Positions 1 through 8,738 are shown, counted from the stretch's first letter. The stretch is DNA of 64,000 bases from Streptomyces sp. SLBN-31 (GCF_006715395.1 NZ_VFNC01000003.1:248001-312000); one strand, 5' to 3'. Notes: generated from the letters alone by a model not told the origin. Translations and numbers: made by a program.

Positions 1-5
1 ACCGC

Positions 6-1139
6 TCACCTCCCCTTCGGCAGCCCGAGAATCCGCTCTCCCACGATGTTCCGCTGGATCTGCGAGGTCCCGGCCGCGATGGTGTACGACAGCGACGACA
101 GCCGGTCGGGCATCCACGGCCGCTCCAGATCCAGCGAGTCCGGCCCCAGCACCTCCGCCGCCGCGTCGTACAGCTCCTGCCGGGCATGCGAGTACCGCAG
201 CTTGAAGACCGAGCCCCCCACCCCCGGCACACCGCCGGAGGCCTCCGCCTCGCTCACGTTCCACTGCGTCAGCCGCCACAGCGCCCGGAACTCGGCGTTC
301 AGCCGGCCGAGCCGCCGCCGGAGCGCGGCATCGTCCCAGCGCCCGTTCCGCCGTGCGGCGACCGCCAGTTCGCCCAGTACACGCCGGCAGGCGACCACCT
401 CTCCGACGAACGCCGTGCCGCGCTCGAAGGAGAGCGTCACCATCGTCACGCGCCAGCCGTCGTTCTCGTCCCCGACCCGGTTGGCGACGGGCACCCGCAC
501 GTCGTCGAGGAACATCTCGGCGAACTCGGCCGACCCGGCGAGGGTCCGCAGCGGCCGTACGGTGATGCCGGGAGCGTCCATGGGCATGGCCAGCCAGCTG
601 ATGCCCTTGTGCTTGGGGGCCTCCGGGTCGGTCCGCACCAGCAGTTCGCACCAGTCGGCCACCTCGGCGTGGGAGGTCCAGATCTTGGACCCGCTGACCA
701 CGTAGTCGTCGCCGTCCCTGCGCGCACGGGTGCGCAGTGCCGCGAGGTCGGAGCCGGCGTCGGGTTCGCTGAAGCCCTGGCACCAGACCTCCTCGCCGCG
801 CAGGACCGGCGGCAGCCAGCGCGCCCGCTGTTCCGGCGTGCCCTCGGCCGCGATGGTGGGCCCGGCGTGCAGCAGGCCCACGAAGTTGGCGCCGACATAG
901 GGCGCGCCCGCCTTCTCGGTCTCCTCCAGGAAGATCAGCCGGACGCTCGGTGTGCCCTCCCAGTGGACGTCGGCGTACCCGGCGTCGTACAGCATCCGCT
1001 GCCAGCCGAGGTCGTAGGCCCGGCGCCCGGGCCAGTCGTCGGGGGACGGCTTCGGCGGCAGCGTCGGCAGTACCTTGCCGAGCCATTCGCGCAACCGCGC
1101 CCGGAACTCCTCCTCTTCCGGGGTGTACGACAGGTCCAC
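6..1139 (-). CDS. acyl-CoA dehydrogenase family protein
   Basis: A 377-residue FAD-dependent acyl-CoA dehydrogenase, expected to oxidise an acyl-CoA to its enoyl-CoA. The sequence has the usual family order: an N-terminal helical part beginning DLSYTPEEEEFRARLREWL, the middle-domain stretch CQGFSEPDAGSDLA that lines the flavin and substrate site, and a C-terminal helical domain ending in AGTSQIQRNIVGERILGLPK. The GTG start overlaps by one base the TAG stop of the upstream amidohydrolase gene, so the two are translationally coupled. Reading further upstream in this frame runs through the amidohydrolase gene and looks non-coding. The substrate is not evident; the divergent acyl-CoA ligase suggests activation followed by dehydrogenation of a carboxylic acid. 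Confidence 0.9.
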   Translation of the reverse strand: MDLSYTPEEEEFRARLREWLGKVLPTLPPKPSPDDWPGRRAYDLGWQRMLYDAGYADVHWEGTPSVRLIFLEETEKAGAPYVGANFVGLLHAGPTIAAEGTPEQRARWLPPVLRGEEVWCQGFSEPDAGSDLAALRTRARRDGDDYVVSGSKIWTSHAEVADWCELLVRTDPEAPKHKGISWLAMPMDAPGITVRPLRTLAGSAEFAEMFLDDVRVPVANRVGDENDGWRVTMVTLSFERGTAFVGEVVACRRVLGELAVAARRNGRWDDAALRRRLGRLNAEFRALWRLTQWNVSEAEASGGVPGVGGSVFKLRYSHARQELYDAAAEVLGPDSLDLERPWMPDRLSSLSYTIAAGTSQIQRNIVGERILGLPKGR

Positions 1140-2335
1140 TAGCGGTCCAGGTCGAGATCGAGCATGCGGATCGCGTTGCCCCGCATCAGCTTGTAGACCG
1201 TCTCGTCGTCGAGTCCCTTCACGTGGTCGAGGGCGATCTCCTTGGTGTGCGGGAAGGTCGAGTCGACGTGCGGATAGTCGGTCTCGAAGGTGGCGTTGTC
1301 CCGGCCGACCGCGTCCAGGGACGCCACTCCGTGCTTGTCGCGGAAGAAGCAGCAGAACATCTGCCGGTAGTAGTACGTGGACGGCGGCTCCGGGACCAGG
1401 TCGCGCACACCGCCCCAGGCGCGGTGCTCCTCCCAGACGTCGTCGGCGCGTTCCAGGGCGTACGGGATCCAGCCCATCTGCCCTTCGGAGTAGGCGAGTT
1501 TGAGGCGGGGGAAGCGCACCAGCACGCCGCTGAAGAGGAAGTCCATCATCGAGGCCATGGCGTTGTTGAAGCTGAGGGAGGCCTGGACCGCCGGCGGGGC
1601 GTCCGGGGACGCGGCCGGCATCTGGGACGAGGACCCGATGTGCATGTTGACGACCGTGCCGGTCTCCTGGCACACGGCGAAGAACGGATCCCAGTGGCCG
1701 GAGTGGATGGACGGCAGGCCGAGGTAGGTGGGGATCTCGGAGAACGTCACCGCCTTCACCCCGCGCGCGGCGTTGCGCCGGATCTCCGCGACCGCGAGCT
1801 CCACGTCCCACAGCGGGATCAGGCACAGCGGGATGAGCCGTCCGCCGCTGTCCCCGCACCACTCCTCGACCATCCAGTCGTTGTAGGCGCGCACACAGGC
1901 CAGCGCGACCTCCTTGTCGTGCGCCTCGGCGAAGGTCTGCCCGCAGAAGCGGGGAAAGGAGGGGAAGCACAGGGAGGCCTCGACGTGGTTGAGGTCCATG
2001 TCCTGAAGGCGGGCCTTCGGGTCCCAGCAGCCGCGCCGCATCTCCTGCCGGGTGATGCCCTCCAGGGTCATCTCGTCACGGTCGAAGCCGACGGCGGCGA
2101 TGTTGCGTTTGTACGGGAACTTCAGGTCCTCGTAGATCCACCAGTCGGTCGGCGGGCCGTCCGGGTCCATCGTGATCTGGTACTTGCCGCCGACGTAGGC
2201 GAGTTCGCCGATGCCGGCGGTCAGGGCCTGGGGGCCGCGGTCGCGGTACTTCTCCGGCAGCCAGGTGTCGAAGAGGTGCGCGGGCTCGATCACGTGGTCG
2301 TCGACGCTGATGATGCGGGGCAGTTCGGTGTCCAT
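1139..2335 (-). CDS. amidohydrolase family (ACMSD-like) metal-dependent hydrolase
   Basis: A 398-residue protein of the amidohydrolase_2 superfamily, whose TIM-barrel members hydrolyse or decarboxylate carboxylic substrates with a bound metal. The N-terminal SVDDHVIEP supplies the HxE-type metal ligands, NMHIGSSS in the middle supplies another histidine, and the late TDYPHVDSTFP supplies the conserved aspartate. The ATG start lies about 100 bp from the divergent acyl-CoA ligase. It is the first gene of a two-gene minus-strand unit with the acyl-CoA dehydrogenase. Genes of this family often lie beside acyl-CoA ligases and dehydrogenases in actinobacteria, but their reaction is usually unknown, so no substrate is proposed here. 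Confidence 0.88.
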   Translation of the reverse strand: MDTELPRIISVDDHVIEPAHLFDTWLPEKYRDRGPQALTAGIGELAYVGGKYQITMDPDGPPTDWWIYEDLKFPYKRNIAAVGFDRDEMTLEGITRQEMRRGCWDPKARLQDMDLNHVEASLCFPSFPRFCGQTFAEAHDKEVALACVRAYNDWMVEEWCGDSGGRLIPLCLIPLWDVELAVAEIRRNAARGVKAVTFSEIPTYLGLPSIHSGHWDPFFAVCQETGTVVNMHIGSSSQMPAASPDAPPAVQASLSFNNAMASMMDFLFSGVLVRFPRLKLAYSEGQMGWIPYALERADDVWEEHRAWGGVRDLVPEPPSTYYYRQMFCCFFRDKHGVASLDAVGRDNATFETDYPHVDSTFPHTKEIALDHVKGLDDETVYKLMRGNAIRMLDLDLDR

Positions 2336-2371
2336 GGTCCCCTCCGCCGGACGGTGTTTCCCTGACGGGCG

Positions 2372-2417
2372 CTATCTGATGGGTCGTCAGATAGCATGTC
2401 ACCTGACGAGTCGTCAG
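2372..2417. promoter_or_regulatory. two matching TetR-type operator palindromes in a divergent promoter
   Basis: Site 1 (2372-2394) has perfect 8-bp arms, CTATCTGA and TCAGATAG. Site 2 (2403-2417) is the palindrome CTGACGAGTCGTCAG with a single central base. The 15-mers at 2376-2390 (CTGATGGGTCGTCAG) and 2403-2417 match at 13 of 15 positions and lie 27 bp apart. Both sit between the divergent amidohydrolase and acyl-CoA ligase genes, so one dimeric repressor could control both units. No regulator gene is adjacent, so it must act from elsewhere. The TetR assignment rests on arm length and spacing only. Confidence 0.6.
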
Positions 2418-2434
2418 CCAAGCAGGGGGCACCC

Positions 2435-3952
2435 GTGAACGAGACCCCGCACTCCCTGAGCTCCGCCCGGACCCTGTGGGACCTGGTCGTCCGCCGCGCC
2501 GGCCGCACCCCCGACCGCCCGGTCCTCCTCCAGGACGACCGCTGCCTGACCTTCGGGGAACTGCGCACGGGTGCCGAGCGCGTGGCGGCCGGCCTGTACG
2601 ACATGGGCGTGCGCCCCGGCACGGTGGTCGCCTGGCAGCTGCCCACCCGCATCGAGACGGCCCTGCTCTCCTTCGCGCTGGCCCGCCTGGGCGCCGTACA
2701 GACGCCGGTCATCCCCTTCTACCGGGACCGCGAGGTCGGCTTCGCGCTGCGGGAGTCGAAGGCGGAGTTCTTCGCCGTGCCGGGGACCTGGCGGGGCTTC
2801 GACCACGCCGAGATGGCACGGCGGCTGGGCGCGAAGGGCGTCTTCGAGGCGTACGACGGCCTCCCGGAGGGCGACCCGGCCGTGCTGCCCCCGCCGCCCG
2901 CCGAGGGCACCTCGGTCCGCTGGATCTACTGGACCTCGGGGACGACGTCGGACCCCAAGGGCGTGCTGCACACGGACCGTTCGCTCATCGCCGGCGGCTC
3001 CTGCCTCGCCCACGCGCTGCGCCTTTCGGCCGACGACGTGGGCTCGATGGCCTTCCCCTACGCGCACATAGCGGGGCCCGACTACACGGTGATGCTGCTG
3101 CTGTACGGCTTCCCCGCGGTGATGTTCGAGCAGTTCGCGCTGCCGGACGCGCTGGAGCAGTACCGCAGGCACAAAGTGACGGTGGCCGGCGGGTCCACGG
3201 CGTTCTACTCGATGTTCCTCGCCGAGCAGCGCAAGCAGCCGGACACCAGGGTCATCCCCTCGCTACGGCTGCTCGCGGGCGGCGGCGCCCCGAAGCCGCC
3301 GGAGGTGTACCACGCCGTCGTACGGGAGATGGGCGTGCAGCTCACCCACGGGTACGGCATGACCGAGGTGCCGATGATCACCATGGGCGACCCGGAGGAC
3401 AGCGTGGAGAACCTGGCGACGACCGAGGGACGGCCGCCGCAGGGCATGGAGATACGGATCGTCGACGGCGAGGTGCGGCTGCGCGGGGAGGCCGTCTGCC
3501 AGGGCTATCTGGATCCGGCGCAGACCGCCGAGGCCTTCGACGACGAGGGATTCCTGCGCACCGGGGACCTGGGGTTCGTGACGGACAGCGGCCACCTGGT
3601 GCTCACCGGCCGGCTCAAGGACGTCATCATCCGCAAGGGCGAGAACATCTCGGCCAAGGAGATCGAGGACCTGCTGGCCGCCCACCCGGCCGTCGGGGAC
3701 GTCGCGGTGATCGGGCTGCCGGACGCCGAGCGCGGGGAACGGGTCTGCGCTGTGGTCGAACAGCCGCCGGGCGCACAGGAGTTGACGCTGGAGGCGGTGA
3801 CGTCGTACCTGCGCGCGGAAGGGCTGTCGGTGCACAAGCTGCCGGAACAGCTGGAGGTCGTGGACGCCCTTCCGCGCAACGACACGCTGCGCAAGGTGCT
3901 CAAGTACAAACTGCGCGAGCGCTACACGGACGGCACTACTCGGGAACGGTGA
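2435..3952 (+). CDS. AMP-binding acyl-CoA synthetase (cyclohexanecarboxylate/medium-chain type)
   Basis: A 505-residue ANL-superfamily ligase that should convert a carboxylic acid, ATP and CoA to acyl-CoA through an acyl-adenylate. The P-loop-like A3 motif is WTSGTTSDPKGVLHT, the A5 region is THGYGMTEVP, the hinge is RTGDLGFVTDSGHLVLTGRLKD, and the C-terminal adenylation lysine region is LPRNDTLRKVLKYKLRE. The GTG start at 2435 follows an AGGGGG ribosome site; starting earlier at 2396 would place the operator palindromes inside the gene. Its 3' end overlaps the convergent EF-hand gene by 17 bp. It probably supplies the acyl-CoA for the divergent dehydrogenase and amidohydrolase unit. Confidence 0.9.
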   Translation: MNETPHSLSSARTLWDLVVRRAGRTPDRPVLLQDDRCLTFGELRTGAERVAAGLYDMGVRPGTVVAWQLPTRIETALLSFALARLGAVQTPVIPFYRDREVGFALRESKAEFFAVPGTWRGFDHAEMARRLGAKGVFEAYDGLPEGDPAVLPPPPAEGTSVRWIYWTSGTTSDPKGVLHTDRSLIAGGSCLAHALRLSADDVGSMAFPYAHIAGPDYTVMLLLYGFPAVMFEQFALPDALEQYRRHKVTVAGGSTAFYSMFLAEQRKQPDTRVIPSLRLLAGGGAPKPPEVYHAVVREMGVQLTHGYGMTEVPMITMGDPEDSVENLATTEGRPPQGMEIRIVDGEVRLRGEAVCQGYLDPAQTAEAFDDEGFLRTGDLGFVTDSGHLVLTGRLKDVIIRKGENISAKEIEDLLAAHPAVGDVAVIGLPDAERGERVCAVVEQPPGAQELTLEAVTSYLRAEGLSVHKLPEQLEVVDALPRNDTLRKVLKYKLRERYTDGTTRER

Positions 3953-4448
3953 AGTAGCGGGCGAACGCGGCCACGATCTCCGCCTCCCCGACCCTGCCGT
4001 CGCCGTCGGTGTCGAGCGTGGCGGCGGCCGCCCGGGCGACCTCCTCGGCCGCCCCCAGAACGCGCAGCACGCGCACGGTGTCCGCGACGGTGGCCGCCCG
4101 GTCGCCGTCGGAGTCGGCGAGGTCGAGGGCCGCGTGCAGGAAGGGGCGGGCGATCTCGGCGAACCGGTCGGGGTTGTCGCGCAGGCGCTTGACCGCGCCC
4201 GTGACGAACTCCTCGCGGGTGATGCGCTGGTCGCCGTCCCGGTCCGCGATCCCGGCCATGCCCTGCCAGAAGGCCTCGGCGCCCGCGTACAGGGCCTGCC
4301 CCTTGTCGGAGCGGGCCGCGACACCGAACTCGGTGAGCAGCGCCTTGGCCGCCACGTTGAAGTCCTCGCGGTCGATGTAGCCGTTGCCGTCCTGGTCGAA
4401 GGTGGCGAACCGGGCGGCGATCCTGCGCTCGTACTCGCTGCTGACCAT
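3936..4448 (-). CDS. EF-hand calcium-binding protein, calerythrin-like
   Basis: A 170-residue cytoplasmic protein with four EF-hand positions, the layout of actinobacterial calerythrins. Loops 1, 2 and 4 look able to bind Ca2+: DQDGNGYIDRED (from residue 18), DRDGDQRITREE (from 69) and DTDGDGRVGEAE (from 146). Loop 3, starting DSDGDRAAT near 112, lacks the usual coordinating residues in its second half and is probably silent, as in calerythrin. The start chosen is the ATG of MVSSEYERR; the upstream extension is arginine-rich and looks non-coding. Such proteins are thought to buffer or sense calcium; no partner is visible here. Confidence 0.9.
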   Translation of the reverse strand: MVSSEYERRIAARFATFDQDGNGYIDREDFNVAAKALLTEFGVAARSDKGQALYAGAEAFWQGMAGIADRDGDQRITREEFVTGAVKRLRDNPDRFAEIARPFLHAALDLADSDGDRAATVADTVRVLRVLGAAEEVARAAAATLDTDGDGRVGEAEIVAAFARYFTVPE

Positions 4449-4605
4449 CTTCTCGAGCCGCCTCACGTCACGTCGGGGTGTTCCTGGACCGGAGCGTACG
4501 ACGCGTCGGCGCGTCCGGGCGCCCGAAAGCGACGCTTGTGCCAAGACCGGGGGAATTCTGGGACGACCGTGTGGCGAAAGGGTCGGGCAGCCCCTATGGG
4601 CGTCG

Positions 4606-4983
4606 CTAAGCCGACAGTGGTCCGGCCTCCTCGGCGACGGCCTCGTCCAGGTCGGCGTACACGTCGAACAGTCTGCGCACGCCGAGGGCGCCGAGGACCC
4701 GGTTGACGTGCGAACCTTCGACCGCGCCCCGCGCGGGGAGGATCAGCCGCAGGCTGCCCTGGCAGGAGCGGATCAGCCGGCGGGCGGCTATGAGCACGCC
4801 GACGCCGCTGGAGTCGCAGAAGAAGACCTCCGAGAGGTCGAGGACGAGACTGTGGCGGCCGTCGGCCACCGCGTCGTGCACCCGCTGACGCAGCGCTGGA
4901 GACGTCACCAGGTCCAGCTCGCCCGACACACTGAGCACGGTCCATTCGCCCTGCTCGACGCCGGTCACATAGAACGCCACCAC
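4606..4983 (-). CDS. STAS-domain anti-sigma factor antagonist
   Basis: A 125-residue single-domain protein of the SpoIIAA/BldG family. VLSVSGELDLVTSPALRQ is the N-terminal strand and helix, and the CDSSGVGVLIAARRL stretch holds the phosphorylatable serine (Ser58 of the DSSG motif). In this family the unphosphorylated form sequesters an anti-sigma kinase and frees a sigma factor. No kinase gene is adjacent. A divergently transcribed sigma factor and zinc-finger anti-sigma protein lie 350 bp away, but that anti-sigma belongs to another class, so a functional link is only suggested by position. Confidence 0.9.
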   Translation of the reverse strand: MVAFYVTGVEQGEWTVLSVSGELDLVTSPALRQRVHDAVADGRHSLVLDLSEVFFCDSSGVGVLIAARRLIRSCQGSLRLILPARGAVEGSHVNRVLGALGVRRLFDVYADLDEAVAEEAGPLSA

Positions 4984-5330
4984 CAGGCCCTTCGTTCGCC
5001 GGAACCCCCGCCAAAACGGAAGCCATTCCTACGCTTCCTCGCAGCGTGGCTGCCCAGCGGCCGTTCCCTGAAACTCCTCAGGAGAAACGGAAACCGATCG
5101 AAAGAGGCTTGTTTTTGTCTGCTTCGATCCTGTTCGATCAGGTCAGGACAGATCTGATCGGATGATGGTGAGGGGTGGACGAAGGTCCACTATCACCTGG
5201 CGGTTCCATGGGGGCGCGCATTGCCACAAAGGGGCGTGCGCTGTCAGAGGTGCCGACTACATTCGAGGAGACGGTGGACGCAGGCTGGACGAGAGCGCGG
5301 GCAGGCCGACGGACAGGGTGAGGGGACCGC
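4984..5330. promoter_or_regulatory. divergent intergenic region between STAS and sigma factor genes
   Basis: These 347 bp separate the STAS gene (minus) from the sigma factor gene (plus) and must contain both promoters. The stretch around 5090-5165 is unusually AT-rich for this genome and carries the words TTCGATC and GATC several times. A ribosome site reading GGTGAGGGGA precedes the sigma ATG. No convincing consensus promoter or perfect inverted repeat was recognised, and no small gene is evident. Confidence 0.4.
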
Positions 5331-5909
5331 ATGGCGAAGAAGGACGCACCGCCTCGCTGGGACCGCAAGATGCAGCAGCGACTGGCACGCGGTGAGGCGG
5401 CCGCCCTCGGCGAGCTCTACGACCGTTTCGCCTCGCTCGTGCACGGCCTGGCCCACCGCGTCCTCGGCGACGAGCGGGCCGCCGACCACATCACCAGGGA
5501 CGTCTTCGCCCATGTCTGGGAGCACCCCGAGACCTACGACCCCAAGCAGGGCCCGCTGCGCTCCTGGGTCGCCACGCTGACCCACCGCCTCGCCGTGCAG
5601 CGGCTGCGCGCCACCGAGACCGCCGCGCTCGCCCGGGGCGGCGGCTCCGCCGAGGAACTGGAGCGCAAGGTCCGCCGCGCCTCGGTCGCCGCCCGCGCCG
5701 ACTACATCGTCACCTCCATGCCCTCCCCGCTGCGCGCCGCGCTCGACCTGGCCTACTTCCAGCGCCGTGACTACCGCCAGACCGCCGCCGACCTCGGCGT
5801 CACCGAGGACGAGGCGCGCCGCCGCCTCCGCCTCGGCCTCCAGTTGCTGTCCACCGCCCACGACGCCGGCGCCCCCGGGGCACCCCCCGGACACGGGGGT
5901 GCGGTGTGA
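5331..5909 (+). CDS. RNA polymerase sigma factor, ECF-like (sigma70 regions 2 and 4)
   Basis: A 192-residue protein with the two domains of an extracytoplasmic-function sigma factor. Region 2 spans roughly residues 22-90, including LGELYDRFASLVHGLAHRVL and the DVFAHVWEHPETYDPKQG stretch that binds core polymerase and the -10 element. Region 4 lies at about 125-180 with LDLAYFQRRDYRQTAADLGV forming the helix-turn-helix for the -35 element. It ends by a GTGA overlap with the downstream zinc-finger gene, the usual arrangement of a sigma factor with its own anti-sigma. The C-terminal tail rich in Ala, Gly and Pro is probably unstructured. Confidence 0.9.
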   Translation: MAKKDAPPRWDRKMQQRLARGEAAALGELYDRFASLVHGLAHRVLGDERAADHITRDVFAHVWEHPETYDPKQGPLRSWVATLTHRLAVQRLRATETAALARGGGSAEELERKVRRASVAARADYIVTSMPSPLRAALDLAYFQRRDYRQTAADLGVTEDEARRRLRLGLQLLSTAHDAGAPGAPPGHGGAV

Positions 5910-7150
5910 GCGGCTTCGAGGCGTTCGACGAACGGCACGAGCCCGAGAACCCGCTGCGCATACCCACGCCCCGGGCCTCCGTCGAGGACGGCGACCGGCC
6001 GCTGCCCACTCCGCAGGAGCCGGCGCAGGTGCCGCTGGTCCTGGAGCACCAGGTCCTGAAGTCCCTGCTCGGGGCGTGGGCCCTGGCCGCCTGCTCGGCG
6101 GAGGAGGCGGCCGCCGTCGAGGAGCACCTGGGCGGCTGCGGCCCCTGCGCGGAGGAGGCGCTGCGGCTGCGCGACGCGGTGGGCCTGCTGCACCCGCCGG
6201 AGAGCCTCGACCTGGACCCGGCCCTGCGCACCCGCGTCCTGCAGGGCTGCCTCGACCGGCGCCCGCCGCGCATCCCGGTGCCGGACTGGGCGGCCCCGTA
6301 CGACGCGGAGACGGCCCGGCTCGACGCCCTGCTGCAGGACATAGGCGACGCCGAGTGGCACGCGCCCGTGCGGCTGCGCTGGTTCGACGGCGCGGGTCCG
6401 ACCAGCCGCCGTACGACCGTCGCCGGTGTCATCGCCCACCTGCTGTGCGTCGACGGCCTGGTCGCGGTCGCGCTCGGCCTCGACGACCCGCTGGGCGACG
6501 GCACCGCGGACGGCTCCGGCCCGGCGTCCCGCACCGAGGCGCTCTGGCGCACCGCCCCGTCCCCGCCCACGCGCGCGGTCCGGGGGCCCTGGCGCGAGCA
6601 GAGCCACGACCTGGTGCGCACGGTGTCCTTCACCGGCGGCTCCGGTTCGGGCCGGCCGGCCGTCTCCTACGGCGACTTCACGCTGCCCCTGCACGACGCG
6701 ATGCTGGACCGGGCCTTCGAGTGCTGGGTGCACGCGGAGGACATCGCCGAGGCCGTCGACTATCCGTACGAGCCGCCCGCGCCCCGGCATCTGAACCGCA
6801 TGATCGATCTGGCCGCGCGCATGCTGCCCGCCGTGCTGGCGGGGCGGCGGCAGGAGGGTCTCGCGTCGCCCGCCCGCGGACGGCACCTCGGGGTGGCCGG
6901 CGGCCCCGGACGGAGCCTGCGGCTGGAGATCGAGGGCCTCGGCGGGGGTGAGTGGCTGATCCCGCTGGACTCACCGGCGGCACAGGCGTCGCCCGAGCAC
7001 GAGGTGGCCCACGTCGCCCTTGACGGCGTGGAGTTCTGCCGCCTGGCAGCCGGCCACGTGCCGCCGGAGGAGGCGGCCGCGGGGCAGGTGGGGGACCGCG
7101 ACGCAATCAGAGACGTACTGTTCGCGGCGGCGACACTGAGCAGGATGTAG
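5906..7150 (+). CDS. zinc-finger anti-sigma protein fused to an MDMPI-like domain
   Basis: A 414-residue protein coupled to the sigma factor by a GTGA overlap. Residues about 50-95 form a ZAS-type zinc finger with the H-x3-C-x2-C signature (His74, Cys78, Cys81 in EEHLGGCGPC), the fold that holds ECF sigma factors inactive. The rest, from about 110, resembles mycothiol-dependent maleylpyruvate isomerase proteins (DinB/MDMPI fold), with HLLCVDGLVAVALGL and FECWVHAEDIAEAV as recognisable helices. There is no transmembrane segment, so the protein should be soluble and may sense an intracellular thiol or metal signal. That sensing role is inferred from the fusion. Confidence 0.82.
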   Translation: MSGFEAFDERHEPENPLRIPTPRASVEDGDRPLPTPQEPAQVPLVLEHQVLKSLLGAWALAACSAEEAAAVEEHLGGCGPCAEEALRLRDAVGLLHPPESLDLDPALRTRVLQGCLDRRPPRIPVPDWAAPYDAETARLDALLQDIGDAEWHAPVRLRWFDGAGPTSRRTTVAGVIAHLLCVDGLVAVALGLDDPLGDGTADGSGPASRTEALWRTAPSPPTRAVRGPWREQSHDLVRTVSFTGGSGSGRPAVSYGDFTLPLHDAMLDRAFECWVHAEDIAEAVDYPYEPPAPRHLNRMIDLAARMLPAVLAGRRQEGLASPARGRHLGVAGGPGRSLRLEIEGLGGGEWLIPLDSPAAQASPEHEVAHVALDGVEFCRLAAGHVPPEEAAAGQVGDRDAIRDVLFAAATLSRM

Positions 7151-7184
7151 GACGGGGTTCCGGCCCTCCGGCGGGTGCGGGTCG

Positions 7185-7318
7185 GTGGGGGCTGGTCGCG
7201 CAGTTCCCCGCGCCCCTGAGTGGGTCCACTACAGGCCTCTTCGCCAGCACCCGTCCCGCTGAACCGCGTCCGCCCCAAGGCCTTTAGGGGCGCGAGGAAC
7301 TGCGCGACCAGCCCCCAC
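7185..7318. repeat. 33-bp inverted copies of a dispersed Streptomyces intergenic repeat
   Basis: Arms at 7185-7217 and 7286-7318 are inverted copies with a single mismatch, around a 68-bp loop. The arm contains GGCTGGTCGCGCAGTTCC, a word I recall from intergenic regions of many Streptomyces genomes. It lies between the convergent 3' ends of the anti-sigma gene and purU, so a folded transcript from either side would end here. A further 28-bp copy occurs at 29119-29146 in this window. Confidence 0.8.
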
Positions 7319-7360
7319 TCACCCGCGCCCGACGACGTACCGAACCCCCCGAGCCCGCCG

Positions 7361-8245
7361 CTAGGCGAACACCACGGTTCGGCGGCCGTTCAGCAGAATC
7401 CTCCGCTCGGCATGCCACTTCACCGCCCGCGCCAACGCCTGGCACTCCACGTCCCGCCCGATCGCCACCAGCTGGTCCGGCGTGACGTCGTGCCCGACCC
7501 GCTCGACCTCCTGCTCGATGATCGGCCCCTCGTCGAGATCCGCGGTCACGTAGTGCGCGGTCGCCCCGATGAGCTTGACCCCCCGGGTGTGCGCCTGGTG
7601 ATACGGCTTCGCACCCTTGAAGCTCGGCAGGAACGAGTGGTGGATGTTGATGATCCGCCCGCTCAGCTGCTTGCACAGTTCATCTGAGAGCACCTGCATG
7701 TACCGCGCCAGCACGACCAGTTCGACGTCGTTCTCCCGGACGACCTCGAGCAGCCGCGCCTCGGCCTCCGCCTTGGTGTCCTTCGTCACCGGAATGTGGT
7801 GGAAGGGAACGTTGTACGAGGCCACCAGCTCGGCGAAGTCCGTGTGGTTGGACACCACGGCCGCGATCTCCACGGGCAGCGCGCCGATACGGGCCCGGAA
7901 GAGCAGGTCGTTCAGGCAGTGCCCGAACCTGCTGACCATCAGGACGATCCGCATCTTCTCGTCGGCCCGGTTGATCTGCCAGTCCATGTGGAAGGCGTCA
8001 CCGATCGCGGCGAAACTGGCGCGCAGCTTGTCCACCGTCACCGGCTCGTCCGCCGAGAAGTGGACGCGCATGAAGAACAGACCCGTGTCGTGGTCGCCGA
8101 ACTGCTGACTGTCCTCGATGTTGCAGCCGGTCATGAACAGGTAGCTCGACACGGCGTGCACGATGCCCTTCTTGTCCGGGCAGGAGAGAGTGAGGACGTA
8201 CTGGTCGGCGGGGTTCGCCGCGGCTCGGGTGGACTGCTCGCTCAT
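7361..8245 (-). CDS. purU: formyltetrahydrofolate deformylase
   Basis: PurU, 294 residues, hydrolyses 10-formyl-THF to THF and formate and so balances the one-carbon pool that feeds purine synthesis. An N-terminal ACT-like domain (about 15-95, YVLTLSCPDKKGIVHAVSSY) is followed by a formyltransferase-type catalytic domain, with RIVLMVSRFGHCLNDLL at its start, the NIHHSFLPSFKGAKPYHQA active-site loop (catalytic Asn and His) and the later HYVTADLDEGPII carrying the conserved aspartate. Length and motifs are normal. It is monocistronic or paired with the minus-strand gene upstream. Confidence 0.96.
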   Translation of the reverse strand: MSEQSTRAAANPADQYVLTLSCPDKKGIVHAVSSYLFMTGCNIEDSQQFGDHDTGLFFMRVHFSADEPVTVDKLRASFAAIGDAFHMDWQINRADEKMRIVLMVSRFGHCLNDLLFRARIGALPVEIAAVVSNHTDFAELVASYNVPFHHIPVTKDTKAEAEARLLEVVRENDVELVVLARYMQVLSDELCKQLSGRIINIHHSFLPSFKGAKPYHQAHTRGVKLIGATAHYVTADLDEGPIIEQEVERVGHDVTPDQLVAIGRDVECQALARAVKWHAERRILLNGRRTVVFA

Positions 8246-8291
8246 GCAGGACAGGGTCCCATAAGTGAACTCGGGTCCGAACCGGCGTCCG

Positions 8292-8738
8292 CTAAGCGGA
8301 ACGCGTCATGATCCGCAGCACCTCGAGGGTGCGCGGCGGCGCGTCCGGGTCCTCACCGTCGGACACGGCCATGCGTACGTGCGCGTCCCGCGCCGCCCGT
8401 ACCGCCTCCGGCCAGCCCTGGTGCTCCAGGTACGCGGAGACCGGCGCGTCCGGCCCGACCTGGTGCATGATCCGCAGCACGCGCAGCACGGCGGTGTCGA
8501 CGAGGGCCGCCTCCTGGGAGTCCCGGAAGATCGTGCCGACGTACTTCTCGGCGGACCAGTTGTCCAGCCAGGTGTCCTCGACCAGGCGGTACACGGCGTC
8601 GGTGACGTCCCCGTACCCGTCGACGCCGGCCAGCCAGACGTTCTGCTGGAACCCCGGGTCGGAGAGCATGTGCAGCGCGGAGCGCACATTGCTGCGCCAG
8701 CGCCACCACGGCATGTCGTTCAGTGGCATACCGCCCAT
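8292..8738 (-). CDS. conserved Streptomyces protein, SCO4402-like
   Basis: A protein of 148 residues in the chosen frame, rich in Trp and acidic residues (MPWWRWRSNVRSALHMLSDP, LVEDTWLDNWSAEKYVGTIF). I recognise it as the conserved actinobacterial family found beside purU and usually called SCO4402; its function is unknown. No signal peptide or membrane segment is visible, so it should be cytoplasmic. The start is uncertain: ATGs at 8738 and 8729 are both possible and neither has a strong ribosome site. It lies 46 bp upstream of purU on the same strand and may be co-transcribed with it. Confidence 0.75.
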   Translation of the reverse strand: MGGMPLNDMPWWRWRSNVRSALHMLSDPGFQQNVWLAGVDGYGDVTDAVYRLVEDTWLDNWSAEKYVGTIFRDSQEAALVDTAVLRVLRIMHQVGPDAPVSAYLEHQGWPEAVRAARDAHVRMAVSDGEDPDAPPRTLEVLRIMTRSA

